Counted from the first letter of the stretch, positions 35,138 to 44,082 are shown. The stretch: 64,000 nt of DNA from Olsenella sp. KH3B4 (GCA_900111695.1 FOHD01000005.1:1-64000); one strand, 5' to 3'. Numbers and translations: made by a program. Notes: generated by a model not told the origin, from the sequence alone.

Positions 35138-35787
35138 CGGCACGCTCCCTCGTTGGGGGATTCGGCCTTCGCACAGCGCTTCCAGCCTGCGTTCTCACGA
35201 ACCGTCCACCACGCATGGACCTGGTCTGCGAGGTCCTTCTCGCCACGGGCATTGTCGAACACGGTGTCCGCGTGAGAGCGCAGGTACTCGTCGGAGGGCT
35301 GCAGGGCCACTCGGCGATCGAAGTCTGCCGGATCCATGCCGCGACCCTGCGCGCGCACGCGTCGCACGTCGAGCGGGGTCACGACGCAGAGCACCTCGTC
35401 AACCTGGGAAAGCATGCCCTCGACTCGATCGAGTAGCGGGACCTCAACCACGCAGACGGGAGCATCGCCCGCACGCTCTGCAGCGTCCAGCTCCTTTGCA
35501 AGCGCTTCCGAGATGAAGGGCAGCTCAATCGCCTCAAGCCTCGCGCCCCCCTCTGGCGTGGCAAACGCCCTCCTGGCAAGAAGGGCACGGTCCATCTCGC
35601 CCGTGTCGGGATCGGCGAGGTCCTTCCCAAAGGCATCGGCGACTGCTGCGGAGCATGCGCTTCTCGGCGAAAGCACGCTGCGCGAGACCTGGTCGAGGTC
35701 GATGCGCCTAGCCCCCAGACCCTCCAGGATCCGGGCTACGGTCGACTTGCCCGAGGCAATGCCTCCGGCGAGAAACACCTTGTACAC
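35134..35787 (-). CDS. coaE: Dephospho-CoA kinase
   Basis: 217 residues. The P-loop GGIASGKST at 8-16, the DLDQVSR motif that binds dephospho-CoA and the VVEVPLLDR strand are standard. It adds the 3'-phosphate in the last step of coenzyme A synthesis. The start is GTG 35787 with CAGGAGG upstream. Its TGA overlaps the transglycosylase start by four bases; the functional link between the two is not obvious. In many actinobacteria coaE follows polA or rpsA; here both lie elsewhere in the window. Confidence 0.95.
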   Translation of the reverse strand: MYKVFLAGGIASGKSTVARILEGLGARRIDLDQVSRSVLSPRSACSAAVADAFGKDLADPDTGEMDRALLARRAFATPEGGARLEAIELPFISEALAKELDAAERAGDAPVCVVEVPLLDRVEGMLSQVDEVLCVVTPLDVRRVRAQGRGMDPADFDRRVALQPSDEYLRSHADTVFDNARGEKDLADQVHAWWTVRENAGWKRCAKAESPNEGACR

Positions 35788-35897
35788 GGGTTGCCTCCTG
35801 CTGCGATTGTGCTGCGTTCAAGGGATACTATCATCATCGCACGCGCGACGGCGGGCAAGCCCCCTCGCAACGCAGACGCACGCCGCAAGCGCACAGC

Positions 35898-36308
35898 CTA
35901 GGACTTGACCTCGAACTTCTCATGGCACTTGGGGCAGGTCACGCGAAGCTTGCCCTTGCCACGAGGAACGCGCACCTTCTGCCCGCAGGAGGGACACTTC
36001 GCATGCTTGTAGGCACGCAGCTCCTGAGCGGCGCGACCAGGGTTCTGCAGCCACGGCTTCGCGGGGCCAAGGGCCTTGAGGAAGGCTTCGTTCTCATTCA
36101 TGCGAGCGTAGACGTTCTTGGAGCACATGCGCCAGACCGCGTAGATGACGATTGCCAAGGAGACCCAGCTCAGCCAGCCCGTGCGGGCAAAGAGATTGAC
36201 TATCGCGAGAATGACCGCCACCCAGACGCAGAGGTTTGCCAGCTCATCCGGCCCGCGACGGCCCCTCATGAACTCCTGCACCTTGCGGTTATAGTCGCCC
36301 TGCGCCAT
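35898..36308 (-). CDS. Two-TM membrane protein with C-terminal zinc ribbon
   Basis: 136 residues. Two membrane segments at about 23-41 and 46-62 are followed by a cytoplasmic stretch and a treble-type zinc ribbon with Cys105, Cys108, Cys125 and Cys128 (CPSCGQK ... CPKCHEKF). ATG 36308 follows AGGGGAGAC; a longer frame adds 12 residues without ribosome site. Such proteins are common in Coriobacteriia but have no assigned function. It probably forms a small operon with, or sits just upstream of, coaE. Confidence 0.7.
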   Translation of the reverse strand: MAQGDYNRKVQEFMRGRRGPDELANLCVWVAVILAIVNLFARTGWLSWVSLAIVIYAVWRMCSKNVYARMNENEAFLKALGPAKPWLQNPGRAAQELRAYKHAKCPSCGQKVRVPRGKGKLRVTCPKCHEKFEVKS

Positions 36309-36664
36309 GTCTCCCCTATCGTCATTCTCGCCCGTTGCGGGCATGCACCAGCAGAAATGCCAACGCAGACATGTCTACCCAAACCGCAAGGCGACAAACG
36401 GCGTGACCGCCTCGCGTGGAGGGCTCATGAAGCCGCGTCGAGACAAAGGCCACACGGCTGCGGACTGGGGCGTGACACTTCTGGCTCCGCGTATTCCGGA
36501 CAGTTAGGACAGCCTAAACGTCGAGACAGCGCGCCAAGATAAGGACTTCGCGGATTCCGGACGGTTAGAGCTGCCTAAACGTCCGGAATCCGCGTCATTA
36601 GCCGAGAAGCTCGCGCCAAGAAACCCGCAGGTGTCCGCCGGCCGAAAAAGTCCGGCGTACCTGT
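36309..36664. other. 356-base gap with two related hairpins
   Basis: No gene is credible here. The notable content is a long hairpin at 36550-36593, where GCGGATTCCGGACGGTTAG and CTAAACGTCCGGAATCCGC form 19 base pairs with one mismatch. About 60 bases earlier (36489-36521) lies a degraded second copy (TATTCCGGACAGTTAG, then CCTAAACG). The hairpins lie between the ends of the amino-acid transporter and the start of the zinc-ribbon gene, so they may stop the upstream transcript. Confidence 0.6.
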
Positions 36665-37441
36665 CTAGTGCCCCTTGATCGAGTCAAGGAACTCGCGTGC
36701 GCGCGCGGAAGTGGGATGCTCGAAGAACTCGTCGGGCTTGCCCTCCTCGACGATCGCACCATCGGCCATGAAGACCACGCGGTCGCTCACGCGACGGGCG
36801 AACCCCATCTCGTGCGTGACCACCACCATGGTCATGCCGCCGCGGGCAAGCTCGACCATGACGTCAAGGACTTCGTTGATCATCTCGGGATCGAGCGCAG
36901 AGGTGGGCTCGTCGAAGAGCATCGCCTTGGGATGCATTGCCAAAGACCTCGCGATGGCCACGCGCTGCTGCTGGCCACCGGAAAGCTGCGCGGGCATCTT
37001 ATCTGCCTGCTCCGCCACGCCAACGCGGCGCAGCAGCTCCAGCCCCTCGGCACGCGCCTTCTCGCGCGGCACGCCGAGCACCTCGACCGGGCCCATGGTC
37101 ACGTTGTCGATGATCGAACGGTGCGCGAAGAGGTTGAAGGACTGAAACACCATGCCAATCTCGGCGCGCATGGCGGCAAGCTCCTTGCCCTCCTGCGGAA
37201 GCGGCTTGCCCTCGATGAGCACCTCGCCTGAGTCGATGGTCTCGAGCCGGTTGATGGTGCGGCAGAGCGTCGACTTGCCCGAGCCGGACGGGCCGATAAC
37301 CACGACGACCTCACCCTTGCCAACCTTGAGGTTGACGTCCTTGAGGACGTGGAGGCTGCCAAAGTGCTTGTCCACGTGGCGAAGCTCGATGACGGGGGTG
37401 CCCTCTGCGGCGATCGCCTCGCCGGTTTGCGTCTGTGTCAA
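36665..37441 (-). CDS. glnQ: Polar amino-acid ABC transporter ATPase
   Basis: 258 residues. Walker [10 protein letters not shown] at 50-58, FQSFNLF, the signature [15 protein letters not shown] and Walker [14 protein letters not shown] identify the GlnQ/HisP group that drives uptake of glutamine, glutamate, histidine, arginine or cystine. The start is TTG 37441 behind AAAGGAGG. It is the last of four transporter genes read in the order binding protein, permease, permease, ATPase. Confidence 0.93.
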   Translation of the reverse strand: MTQTQTGEAIAAEGTPVIELRHVDKHFGSLHVLKDVNLKVGKGEVVVVIGPSGSGKSTLCRTINRLETIDSGEVLIEGKPLPQEGKELAAMRAEIGMVFQSFNLFAHRSIIDNVTMGPVEVLGVPREKARAEGLELLRRVGVAEQADKMPAQLSGGQQQRVAIARSLAMHPKAMLFDEPTSALDPEMINEVLDVMVELARGGMTMVVVTHEMGFARRVSDRVVFMADGAIVEEGKPDEFFEHPTSARAREFLDSIKGH

Positions 37442-37456
37442 CGTAGCCTCCTTTGG

Positions 37457-38302
37457 CTAGACGGGGTTCTCGCTCGTGCGTGAGATGATGCTGGTACCAG
37501 AGCGGCGCGCCAGCGAAACCGCAAGGTGGTTGATGGCATAGTTCACGAGGATGTAGAGAATCGCGACGACAAAGTACACCGAGACGAGCGCGTCGTAGTT
37601 GGTGATGAGCACGCGCGCGTTCTGCAGCATGTCGGGGAAGCTCACCACGTAGGCGACGGTGGTGTCCTTCACGACAACCACCAGCTGCGAGATGAGCGAG
37701 GGGATCACGTAGCGCACGGCCTGCGGGAACACGATCTTCATCGTGACTTTCATCTTGCGCATGCCCAGCGAGTACGCAGCCTCGGACTGCCCCTTGGGCA
37801 CGGCGTTCATGCCGCCGCGGAAGACCTCGGCAAGGACGCCGGAGGCGGCAAGGCCAACCGGCAGCGTTATCATCCAGAACGAACTCATCTTCACGCCGTA
37901 GGTGGGAACCACCAGGAAGAAGAAGTAGATGAGAAGAAGGCTCGGCACGCCGCGGAAGAAGTTGATGATCACGCGGCACACGGCCGAGAGCACGCGAGAC
38001 GAGCTCATGCGGCCAAGCATGAGCAAAAAGCCCAGCACGATGGCGATGACGCCGGCGGTGAGGGAGACCTCGATCGTTCCCAGAAAGCCTCGGCCAAGGA
38101 AGATCCACGTGGTCGGGCGCGTGAAGAGCTCCCAGTAGCGCGGGGCAAGCTGCCCCGTGATGTAGAAGCGCCGGACGACAAGGCAGATGCCCGCGGCAAC
38201 GAGCACCAGCGAGACGGCCGTCCAGAATCGGATGCGCCTGCGCGTGCGAGGACCGGGTGCCTCGTAGAGCGCGTCACGCATGGAGGTCTTTGTTGCACTC
38301 AT
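37457..38302 (-). CDS. Polar amino-acid ABC transporter permease 2
   Basis: 281 residues of the HisM/GlnP family with five to six membrane segments; the EAA loop appears as EAAYSLGMRKMKVTMKIVFPQA. The N-terminus is extended by a basic cytoplasmic stretch (APGPRTRRRIRF). ATG 38302 overlaps the stop of the preceding permease gene by four bases (ATGA), so the two permeases are coupled and form a heterodimer. Fifteen bases separate it from the ATPase gene. Confidence 0.92.
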   Translation of the reverse strand: MSATKTSMRDALYEAPGPRTRRRIRFWTAVSLVLVAAGICLVVRRFYITGQLAPRYWELFTRPTTWIFLGRGFLGTIEVSLTAGVIAIVLGFLLMLGRMSSSRVLSAVCRVIINFFRGVPSLLLIYFFFLVVPTYGVKMSSFWMITLPVGLAASGVLAEVFRGGMNAVPKGQSEAAYSLGMRKMKVTMKIVFPQAVRYVIPSLISQLVVVVKDTTVAYVVSFPDMLQNARVLITNYDALVSVYFVVAILYILVNYAINHLAVSLARRSGTSIISRTSENPV

Positions 38303-38958
38303 CGGGCGATCCTCACCTTCTTGTCAATGGCGTTGCCAACAACGCCAATCACAAACGCCGTGCCGGCGTACATGAGGGCAGAGATCACAAAGGGCACAAT
38401 GCCGCCGACGGTTCGCGTGTTGATGTAGGAGACAACCCCCGTGAGCTCGGGTGGCGAGAGCGGCACCTGAGAGCCTAGGGCGGTTGTCAGCAGAACGGCA
38501 ACCGCAAGGTTGGTCATAGGCAGCACAGCGGAGCGGAGCGCCTGCGGGATAACAACCAGGCGCAGCATCTTGCCAAACCCCATGCCAAGCGAGCGCGCGG
38601 CCTCTATCTGCCCCACGCCAATGGTGTTGATGCCGCTCATGAAGTTCTCGGAGCCAAAGGCCGAGGCGACGAGAATCACCGTGACAATCACGCAGAGGCG
38701 ATAGTCCATCACGAGCTTGAGGTACGGCAGCGCGTACACCAGGATGATAAGGAGCGAGATGCCCGGGATGTTGCGGAATATCTGCACGTAGAGATCACCC
38801 ACCACGCGCAGGGGCTTGATGGGACTCACGCGGAACACGGTGATGATGAGTGCCAGAAGCATGGCGAAGACAAACGACACAAGCGACATCCACCACGTGC
38901 CGAGAAGCGCTTGGACGTACATGTCTCCGTACTCAGAAAGAAGCTCCGAGATGCTCAA
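38299..38958 (-). CDS. Polar amino-acid ABC transporter permease 1
   Basis: 219 residues of the same HisM/GlnP family; the loop EAARSLGMGFGKMLRLVVIPQA contacts the ATPase. I chose TTG 38958, which follows GGAGAGGGGGAG; another TTG at 38985 is in frame but has no ribosome site. It lies 78 bases after the binding-protein gene, with a hairpin in between. Confidence 0.88.
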   Translation of the reverse strand: MSISELLSEYGDMYVQALLGTWWMSLVSFVFAMLLALIITVFRVSPIKPLRVVGDLYVQIFRNIPGISLLIILVYALPYLKLVMDYRLCVIVTVILVASAFGSENFMSGINTIGVGQIEAARSLGMGFGKMLRLVVIPQALRSAVLPMTNLAVAVLLTTALGSQVPLSPPELTGVVSYINTRTVGGIVPFVISALMYAGTAFVIGVVGNAIDKKVRIAR

Positions 38959-38985
38959 GGCTCCCCCTCTCCAATAATGAACCAA

Positions 38986-39015
38986 GGCCCCCCGCGCCTT
39001 GCGACGCAGAGGGCC
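38986..39015 (-). repeat. Hairpin between binding-protein and permease genes
   Basis: GGCCC (38986-38990) pairs with GGGCC (39011-39015), and GCG/CGC pairs extend the stem inside. Such stems after binding-protein genes usually protect that part of the message so that more binding protein than permease is made. Confidence 0.4.
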
Positions 39016-39036
39016 CGTACCAGACGTTATCTGGTG

Positions 39037-40041
39037 TTAGGCGCCAATTGCGGGCGGCTCGGGAACCTTATCGATGCCCGTGCGGTCACCGATGCAGATC
39101 TTCCAGAGCTTAGCCCAGGTTCCCTCGTCCTCGATCTTCTTGAGCCAGGTGTTTACGAACGTGACTCCATCAGAGTCGAGCTGCAGGCCAATGCCGTAGG
39201 GATCCTCGGGGCCGAAGGAGTCGCCGGCGAGACGATACTTGCCGGGGTTCTTGACGATGGAGCTCATCTGCATGGTGGCATCGATGACGTAGGCGTCAAC
39301 GCGACCCTGCTCAAGAGCGGTGCGGGCCTCCTCGTCGGTGGTGAACTCCTGGACGGTCGCAGTGGGCGCGTACTCTGCGACAATGCTGGGGCCAGTGGAG
39401 CCGGACTGAGCGGCCACGGTCTTGCCGGCGAGGTCGTCGACGGAGTTGATGTCGGTGTTGTCGGCCAGCACGAGGATGCCCTGCTGCGTGGAGTAGTACG
39501 GACCAGCGAAGGAGATGACCTCCTTGCGCTTGTCGGTGATGGAGTAGGTCGCGAAGACGGCGTCCACCTGGTCGTTCTGGAGGACGGACTCACGGGTGTC
39601 AGACGTCACCTTGGTGAACTCGTACTTGGACTCGTCGCCCAGGATGTAGCGGACGAGCAGTTGCGCAAGGCCAGCGTCAAAGCCACGGAGCTTGTTGTCC
39701 GTCTCGTCAAGCGAGGCAAAGAGCGTGGAGGTCTGGACGCCGCCCAGGCGGAAGCTGCCTGCGTCCTTGATCTTCTTGGCCCAGCTGCTCGAAGCGACCG
39801 TGGCGTCATCGGCAACCTCGCCAGCGGCGAGCAGGCCGTCGAAGGCCTCCTTGTCAATCGCTGTCGAGGCAGTGGAATCGGTGCTCGACGAAGCGTCGGA
39901 CGAGGTGCCAGTAGTTGCGGCGGAATCGGAGCTGGTGTCGGTGCAGCCAGCAAGGGCAACAACACCCGCAGCGGCAACGCTGCCAAGGCCGAGACGAATT
40001 GCCTGGCGACGGCTCACGGAAGTGCTCGAAAGTGACTTCAT
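39037..40041 (-). CDS. Polar amino-acid ABC transporter substrate-binding lipoprotein
   Basis: 334 residues. The signal peptide carries twin arginines (SRRQAIRLGLG) and the lipobox LAGC with Cys33, so the mature protein is a lipid-anchored receptor, possibly exported by Tat. A Ser/Thr-rich linker follows, then the SBP_bac_3 domain (FRLGGVQTSTLFASLDETDN, AGKTVAAQSGSTG, GIGLQLDSDGVTFVNTWL). A glutamate/cystine-type ligand is plausible. It heads the four-gene operon; ATG 40041 follows GAGGGGAGA. Confidence 0.93.
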   Translation of the reverse strand: MKSLSSTSVSRRQAIRLGLGSVAAAGVVALAGCTDTSSDSAATTGTSSDASSSTDSTASTAIDKEAFDGLLAAGEVADDATVASSSWAKKIKDAGSFRLGGVQTSTLFASLDETDNKLRGFDAGLAQLLVRYILGDESKYEFTKVTSDTRESVLQNDQVDAVFATYSITDKRKEVISFAGPYYSTQQGILVLADNTDINSVDDLAGKTVAAQSGSTGPSIVAEYAPTATVQEFTTDEEARTALEQGRVDAYVIDATMQMSSIVKNPGKYRLAGDSFGPEDPYGIGLQLDSDGVTFVNTWLKKIEDEGTWAKLWKICIGDRTGIDKVPEPPAIGA

Positions 40042-40304
40042 AAGAGTCTCCCCTCTCTAGGCGGTGCGATGATCCCTCTCCCACCCCTCCGAGGGCAGCA
40101 CTGACAGGGACATCTCTCGTTTTCCTAGTGTACCAATTGGAATTGATACCTTCTCGAACGGAATTCCGATAGCTAACCATTTGGAAACCAGATACCGGAA
40201 CCCTATGTCTATACCCCAAAACAAAGTCGTTACTAACCCTAACGCAAACGCAGGGCCGAGGAGCTCGACCCTGCGCGATGACTTGGCGTGTTCAGATTGT
40301 CTTT

Positions 40305-40733
40305 CTAGGCGCGCTGCTGGCGAATCATCCAAAGAGTCTTCGAGAGGTTGGCAATGTAGTCGTCCATGAGGGCGCTCACCAGGTAGTTGCCCTCCTCATC
40401 TGCAGCAATCTTAATTGCGGTGACCTCATCGAGAAGTGCCGAGAAGTCGCCAAGGACAATCTCGAAGACCTGCGAGCTCCGAACGGGAGCGTCCTCGCGC
40501 TCCTTGATGCTTGCCGTGGCGAGAACCTCGCCCAGACTTGCGATGGGCTTGCCGCCCAGCTGCAAGATGGTCTCGGCCACGTCGTCGACAATGGGAAGCA
40601 GGGAGTCGTAGAGCTCCTCGAGCTTGGCATGGACCTGGAAGAAGTCGCTGCCCGAGATGTACCAGTGAAGGTTCTGGAGCTTGTGGTACTCGACGGTGAC
40701 GTTAGCGAGAAGGTGGTTGAGTCTGGTTTCCAT
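40305..40733 (-). CDS. dps: Dps-like ferritin (DNA-binding protein from starved cells)
   Basis: 142 residues. The ferroxidase-site pattern NLHWYISGSDFFQVHAKLEE with His23, His35 and Glu39 and the following DSLLPIVDDVAE (Asp50/51, Glu54) match Dps proteins, whose active site lies between subunits. The 12-mer oxidises iron with peroxide and stores it. The basic N-tail that binds DNA in E. coli is missing, as in many Gram-positive Dps. ATG 40733 follows AGGAGG. The promoter is overlapped by a 19-base palindrome, consistent with peroxide or iron control. Confidence 0.92.
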   Translation of the reverse strand: METRLNHLLANVTVEYHKLQNLHWYISGSDFFQVHAKLEELYDSLLPIVDDVAETILQLGGKPIASLGEVLATASIKEREDAPVRSSQVFEIVLGDFSALLDEVTAIKIAADEEGNYLVSALMDDYIANLSKTLWMIRQQRA

Positions 40734-40751
40734 GATGTCCTCCTGTTAGTG

Positions 40752-40780
40752 TTATTAGTACTTATTACTAATTGCTGTAA
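40752..40780 (-). promoter_or_regulatory. dps promoter with palindromic operator
   Basis: On the minus strand TTACAG (40780-40775) and TAATAA (40757-40752) are 17 bases apart. Between and over them lies ATTAGTA-N5-TACTAAT at 40754-40772, a perfect 7+7 palindrome. The AT-rich TTAGTAATAAGTACTAA resembles the sites of Fur-family regulators such as PerR or Fur, but not their exact consensus. A repressor there would shut the promoter. Confidence 0.55.
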
Positions 40781-40851
40781 TCAGTATTCCACAGGAGGGT
40801 GACATTATTAATGAGATTTATTCCTATTAATGTTCTACACAACTTGCGCAC

Positions 40852-40882
40852 AAAAAAGGGAGCCACCCAAAGGCGGCTCCCC
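40852..40882 (-). terminator. Rho-independent terminator of rpsA
   Basis: GGGAGCCACC (40858-) pairs with GGCGGCTCCC (to 40882) with one mismatch and a short loop; on the minus strand the stem is followed by TTTTTTG. It lies about 40 bases past the rpsA stop and is the best terminator in the window. Confidence 0.88.
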
Positions 40883-40923
40883 AATGACGCACGTAGGCTC
40901 GGCACGCAGCCGATGAGACCGTC

Positions 40924-42120
40924 CTACTCGGCAGCGGGCTCAGACTCAGCCTCGGCAGCCTCGCTCTTCTCGGCAGGCTTGTCGCTCTCGGGCAGAGGCT
41001 TGACCTCAACCTCGGTGCCGAGGGTCTCGGCAGCGGCCTTCATGGAGAGAGAGATGCGACGACGGTCGAGGTCGATCTCCATAACCTTCACCTGGACGGT
41101 GTCGCCAACCTGGCAGACCTGCGAGGGGGCATCCACGTGGCTCTTGGCCATCTCGGAGATGTGAACCAGGCCCTCGACGCCCTCGCCAAGGTCGACGAAG
41201 GCACCAAAGGTGACGAGCTTGGTGACCTTGCCCTCAACGATGGCACCCACGGGATACTTCTTGACGAGCGTACGCCAAGGATCCTCGGTGGTCTGCTTGA
41301 GGCCAAGGGAGATGCGCTCGCGGTTGAGGTCCACGTCGAGCACCTGGACCTCGACCTCCTGGCCAACCTTGACGACCTCGGAGGGGTGGTTGACGTGGTT
41401 CCAGGAGAGCTCGGAGATGTGAACCAGGCCGTCGATGCCGCCGAGATCCACGAAGGCGCCGAAGTCCACGATCGAGGAGACGGTACCCTTGAGGCGCATG
41501 CCGGGCTTGAGCTTGGAGAGAATCTCCTGGCGCTCGGCCTTGCGGGCCTCCTCGAGCACGACACGACGAGAGAGGACGACGTTGTTGCGGTTGCGGTCCA
41601 TCTCGATGACACGAGCCTCGATGCGGGTGCCCAGGTAGGCGTTGAGATCCTTCACGCGGCGAAGGTCAACAAGGGACGCGGGCAGGAAGCCGCGAAGACC
41701 GATGTCGAGGATAAGGCCGCCCTTGACGACCTCGATGACCTCGCCCTCAACGGTCTCGCCGGAGTTGAACTTCTCCTCCACGCGGTTCCACGCACGCTCG
41801 TACTCGGCACGCTTCTTGGAGAGGACGAGACGACCCTCCTTGTCCTCCTTCTGAAGGACAAGCGCCTCAATCTGGTCGCCCAGAGAGACGACGTCGGCGG
41901 GGTTGACATCCTTGCGGATGGAGAGCTCGCGAGCAGGAATGACGCCCTCGGACTTGTAGCCGATGTCAAGCAGGACCTCGTCGCGCTCGATCTTGACGAC
42001 GGTTCCGGTGACAAGATCGCCCTCGTCGAAATCGGTAACAGTACCGTCGATGAGGTTGTTCATCTCCTCGTCGGAAATATCATCCAGCGCGAAGACGGAC
42101 GAGTTCTGAATCTCACTCAA
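40924..42120 (-). CDS. rpsA: 30S ribosomal protein S1
   Basis: 398 residues. Four S1 domains start near 34 (GDLVTGTVVKIERDEVLL), 120 (GETVEGEVIEVVKGGLIL), 207 (GMRLKGTVSSIVDFGAFV) and 292 (GAIVEGKVTKLVTFGAFV). This is the four-domain form typical of Gram-positive bacteria and actinobacteria, against six in E. coli. An acidic Ala/Glu tail closes it. S1 brings mRNA to the 30S subunit. The gene has its own promoter and a strong terminator. Confidence 0.96.
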   Translation of the reverse strand: MSEIQNSSVFALDDISDEEMNNLIDGTVTDFDEGDLVTGTVVKIERDEVLLDIGYKSEGVIPARELSIRKDVNPADVVSLGDQIEALVLQKEDKEGRLVLSKKRAEYERAWNRVEEKFNSGETVEGEVIEVVKGGLILDIGLRGFLPASLVDLRRVKDLNAYLGTRIEARVIEMDRNRNNVVLSRRVVLEEARKAERQEILSKLKPGMRLKGTVSSIVDFGAFVDLGGIDGLVHISELSWNHVNHPSEVVKVGQEVEVQVLDVDLNRERISLGLKQTTEDPWRTLVKKYPVGAIVEGKVTKLVTFGAFVDLGEGVEGLVHISEMAKSHVDAPSQVCQVGDTVQVKVMEIDLDRRRISLSMKAAAETLGTEVEVKPLPESDKPAEKSEAAEAESEPAAE

Positions 42121-42255
42121 AGGTGGACCCCTCTCGAAACGGGGCCCCGGTCGTCATGGTCTGCGCTTCCGCGCTCGCGCACGAACGCTTAGGCGAACTT
42201 ACATGCTCTCGGGGGCCGACAGATACGCTGCATGGCGGACGCGCATGCAATGGAT

Positions 42256-42285
42256 AGATTAGCCTGTTCATAGCCATAATTTCAA
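42256..42285 (-). promoter_or_regulatory. rpsA promoter
   Basis: TTGAAA (minus 42285-42280) and TAATCT (42261-42256) are separated by 18 bases in an AT-rich stretch, leaving a leader of about 130 bases before ATG 42120. Confidence 0.5.
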
Positions 42286-42312
42286 GCGTCAGGTGGCATT
42301 TTTTCTAAATGC

Positions 42313-42345
42313 CATGAGACAAAGGGACTGTCCCTTTGTCTCATG
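42313..42345. repeat. TGAGACAAAGGGAC palindrome family, copy 2 (perfect)
   Basis: CATGAGACAAAGGGAC and GTCCCTTTGTCTCATG flank a single T: a perfect 16+16 palindrome of 33 bases. It lies between the rpsA promoter and the end of the mannose-PTS operon, directly beside a GC-rich hairpin (42351-42381). Confidence 0.9.
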
Positions 42346-42350
42346 TGAAG

Positions 42351-42381
42351 GGGCGCGCCGTGCCGGATGGCAGGCGCGCCC
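42351..42381 (-). terminator. GC-rich hairpin at the end of the mannose PTS operon
   Basis: GGGCGCGCC (42351-42359) pairs with GGCGCGCCC (42373-42381); the loop holds a further TGCC/GGCA stem. It begins 34 bases after the EIID stop. Only CCTTCAC follows on the minus strand, so termination may rely on the adjacent palindrome too. Confidence 0.6.
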
Positions 42382-42414
42382 CACGAAGGCGTTGCGGTTA
42401 TGCGCTCCTTGCTT

Positions 42415-43275
42415 CTAGACCGCAAGGATCGTGGTGAAGTACCCCACGATGGAGATGACGAGCATGAGCAGCATCATCTTGCCGGCAGACCAGTTCTTCT
42501 TGACCATGAGCCAGTAGGTCACGAAGGAAATGATGAGCACCGGCAGCTCGGGGAAGATCGAGTCCAGGATATCTGCGATGTTGATCGTGAGATCGCCGCT
42601 GGTGTAGACAAGGCCAATGTTGAACTTGGCGTACTGCGCGCAGATGGCACCCACGACAATGAGGCCAACTACCTCGGCGGCACGGGTGACCTTGTCCTTG
42701 ATGCCACCCGAGAGCACGAGCTCTGCAGCGTTGGCGCCGGCCTTCACGCCGTAGGAGAACAGGAACCAGGTGAGCGGCAGCATGATGGCCAGGAAGACCA
42801 CGATGTAGAAAATCGGGCCGGTGACCTCGCCGTTGGGCGACATGCCAAGGGCGATGGAAAGCAGGATCGGGATCAGCGTGCCGGGGAGTAGCGAGTCACC
42901 AATGCCGGCGAAGGGACCCATGAGCGCGGTCTTGATCGAGTTGATGAACTCGGAGGAAATCTCGTCGTTGCCCTCTGCCTTGCTTGCCTCCATGCCGAGG
43001 ACGATACCGGGGACGATGCTGCCCAGGTACGGCTCGGTGTTGAAGAAGACCTCGTGGCGCTCGAGCATCTCCTGCTGGGCCTCGGGATTGCCAGGGTAGA
43101 GGTCCTCGCGGACGTCGGCCAGCATCTTGATGATGGCAGGGCCCTGCATCCTCTCGAAGTTCTGCACGGACAGGTTGTAGAACATCCAGTCCCAGTACGC
43201 GCGGCGAATGGCGCTCTTGCTGAGCTTCTTGGCGCCGCCCATCTCCTGATCCTCAGTGGTGATGTCGTTTGCCAT
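42415..43275 (-). CDS. manZ: PTS mannose-family EIID component
   Basis: 286 residues. The start KKLSKSAIRRAYWDWMFYNLSVQNFERMQG, the long cytoplasmic part, and PFAGIGDSLLPGTLIPILL, then hydrophobic segments ending YFTTILAV match EIID of the mannose/fructose/sorbose family. With EIIC it forms the membrane channel for the sugar. It starts two bases after EIIC and is the last gene of the operon. The sugar could be mannose, glucose, fructose, sorbose or an amino sugar. Confidence 0.93.
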   Translation of the reverse strand: MANDITTEDQEMGGAKKLSKSAIRRAYWDWMFYNLSVQNFERMQGPAIIKMLADVREDLYPGNPEAQQEMLERHEVFFNTEPYLGSIVPGIVLGMEASKAEGNDEISSEFINSIKTALMGPFAGIGDSLLPGTLIPILLSIALGMSPNGEVTGPIFYIVVFLAIMLPLTWFLFSYGVKAGANAAELVLSGGIKDKVTRAAEVVGLIVVGAICAQYAKFNIGLVYTSGDLTINIADILDSIFPELPVLIISFVTYWLMVKKNWSAGKMMLLMLVISIVGYFTTILAV

Positions 43276-43277
43276 GT

Positions 43278-44048
43278 CTACTCACTCCTCTCGGGGGCAG
43301 CGGCGGCATTGGTGCCGCGGTAGTCGAGGTAAGCAATGCCCAGGGCGAAGATCACGATGGTGACCATGCCGAGCTTGAGCACGGACATGAGCGCAAAGCC
43401 TACGCAGAAGAGGATGAGGTCGACGTCACGCTTGCAGATCATGCGCATGAGGAGCATGAAGCCCACGAGCGGCAGCATGTTGGCAAAGATCTGGAGGATG
43501 TCGGTCACCTGGACGGGCAGGGCGTTGACAAGCGCGGTGATGAGGTCCTGACCAAAGAAGTTGATGAGAAGAATCGGGAAGAAGCGCAGCACGAAGTTGG
43601 TGATCTGGCCAACGATGGGGATGCGTGCGGCGGCATCGAGCTTGCCGGACTCAACGTCGGCATCCTGCTTGTGGACAAAGTACAGGTTGATGGCGCACAG
43701 GCCATAGACGGCGAGGACGCCGAGAGATGACAGCGGCACGGCAAGCGCGAGCGCGTACTCCTTGCCGGCACCGGCGACCATAGCCAGCGGGATGCCAATC
43801 CACGCGGCAAAGTTGACGTCGGCAGGCATCGTGCCACCAGGGGTCACGAGGCCAATGTAGAGCATCTGGATGGCAGCGCCCATGATGATGCCGGTCTGGA
43901 CGTCACCAAGGATGATGCCGATGATCATGCCTGAGACCAGCGGCCGGCCGATCGTATACCAGCCTGCGAGTCCTCCTATGAGCACCGGCGAGTAGATGGA
44001 GCCCATCCACCCAAACAGTGCCAGGAGCAATGCCTGTAGAAAACTCAT
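43278..44048 (-). CDS. manY: PTS mannose-family EIIC component
   Basis: 256 residues, with seven or eight hydrophobic segments. IGGLAGWYTIGRPLVSGMIIG and the GGTMPADVNFAAWIGIPLA region near 75-95 are typical of the EIIC-man family. It binds the sugar together with EIID. It is separated from EIIB by about 80 bases containing a perfect hairpin (44083-44100). Confidence 0.93.
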   Translation of the reverse strand: MSFLQALLLALFGWMGSIYSPVLIGGLAGWYTIGRPLVSGMIIGIILGDVQTGIIMGAAIQMLYIGLVTPGGTMPADVNFAAWIGIPLAMVAGAGKEYALALAVPLSSLGVLAVYGLCAINLYFVHKQDADVESGKLDAAARIPIVGQITNFVLRFFPILLINFFGQDLITALVNALPVQVTDILQIFANMLPLVGFMLLMRMICKRDVDLILFCVGFALMSVLKLGMVTIVIFALGIAYLDYRGTNAAAAPERSE

Positions 44049-44082
44049 GGCAATACCTTCCTTTCCTCTGACACCAGGACCT

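Noticed and set aside
36438..36450. Fifth copy of the TGAGACAAAGG palindrome
   Set aside because: GAGACAAAGGCC is present, but no opposing half follows; a chance half-site.
40057..40332. 91-codon minus-strand frame between the amino-acid binding protein and dps
   Set aside because: It overlaps the dps end, has no ribosome site and resembles no family; the region is more likely the transporter promoter region.
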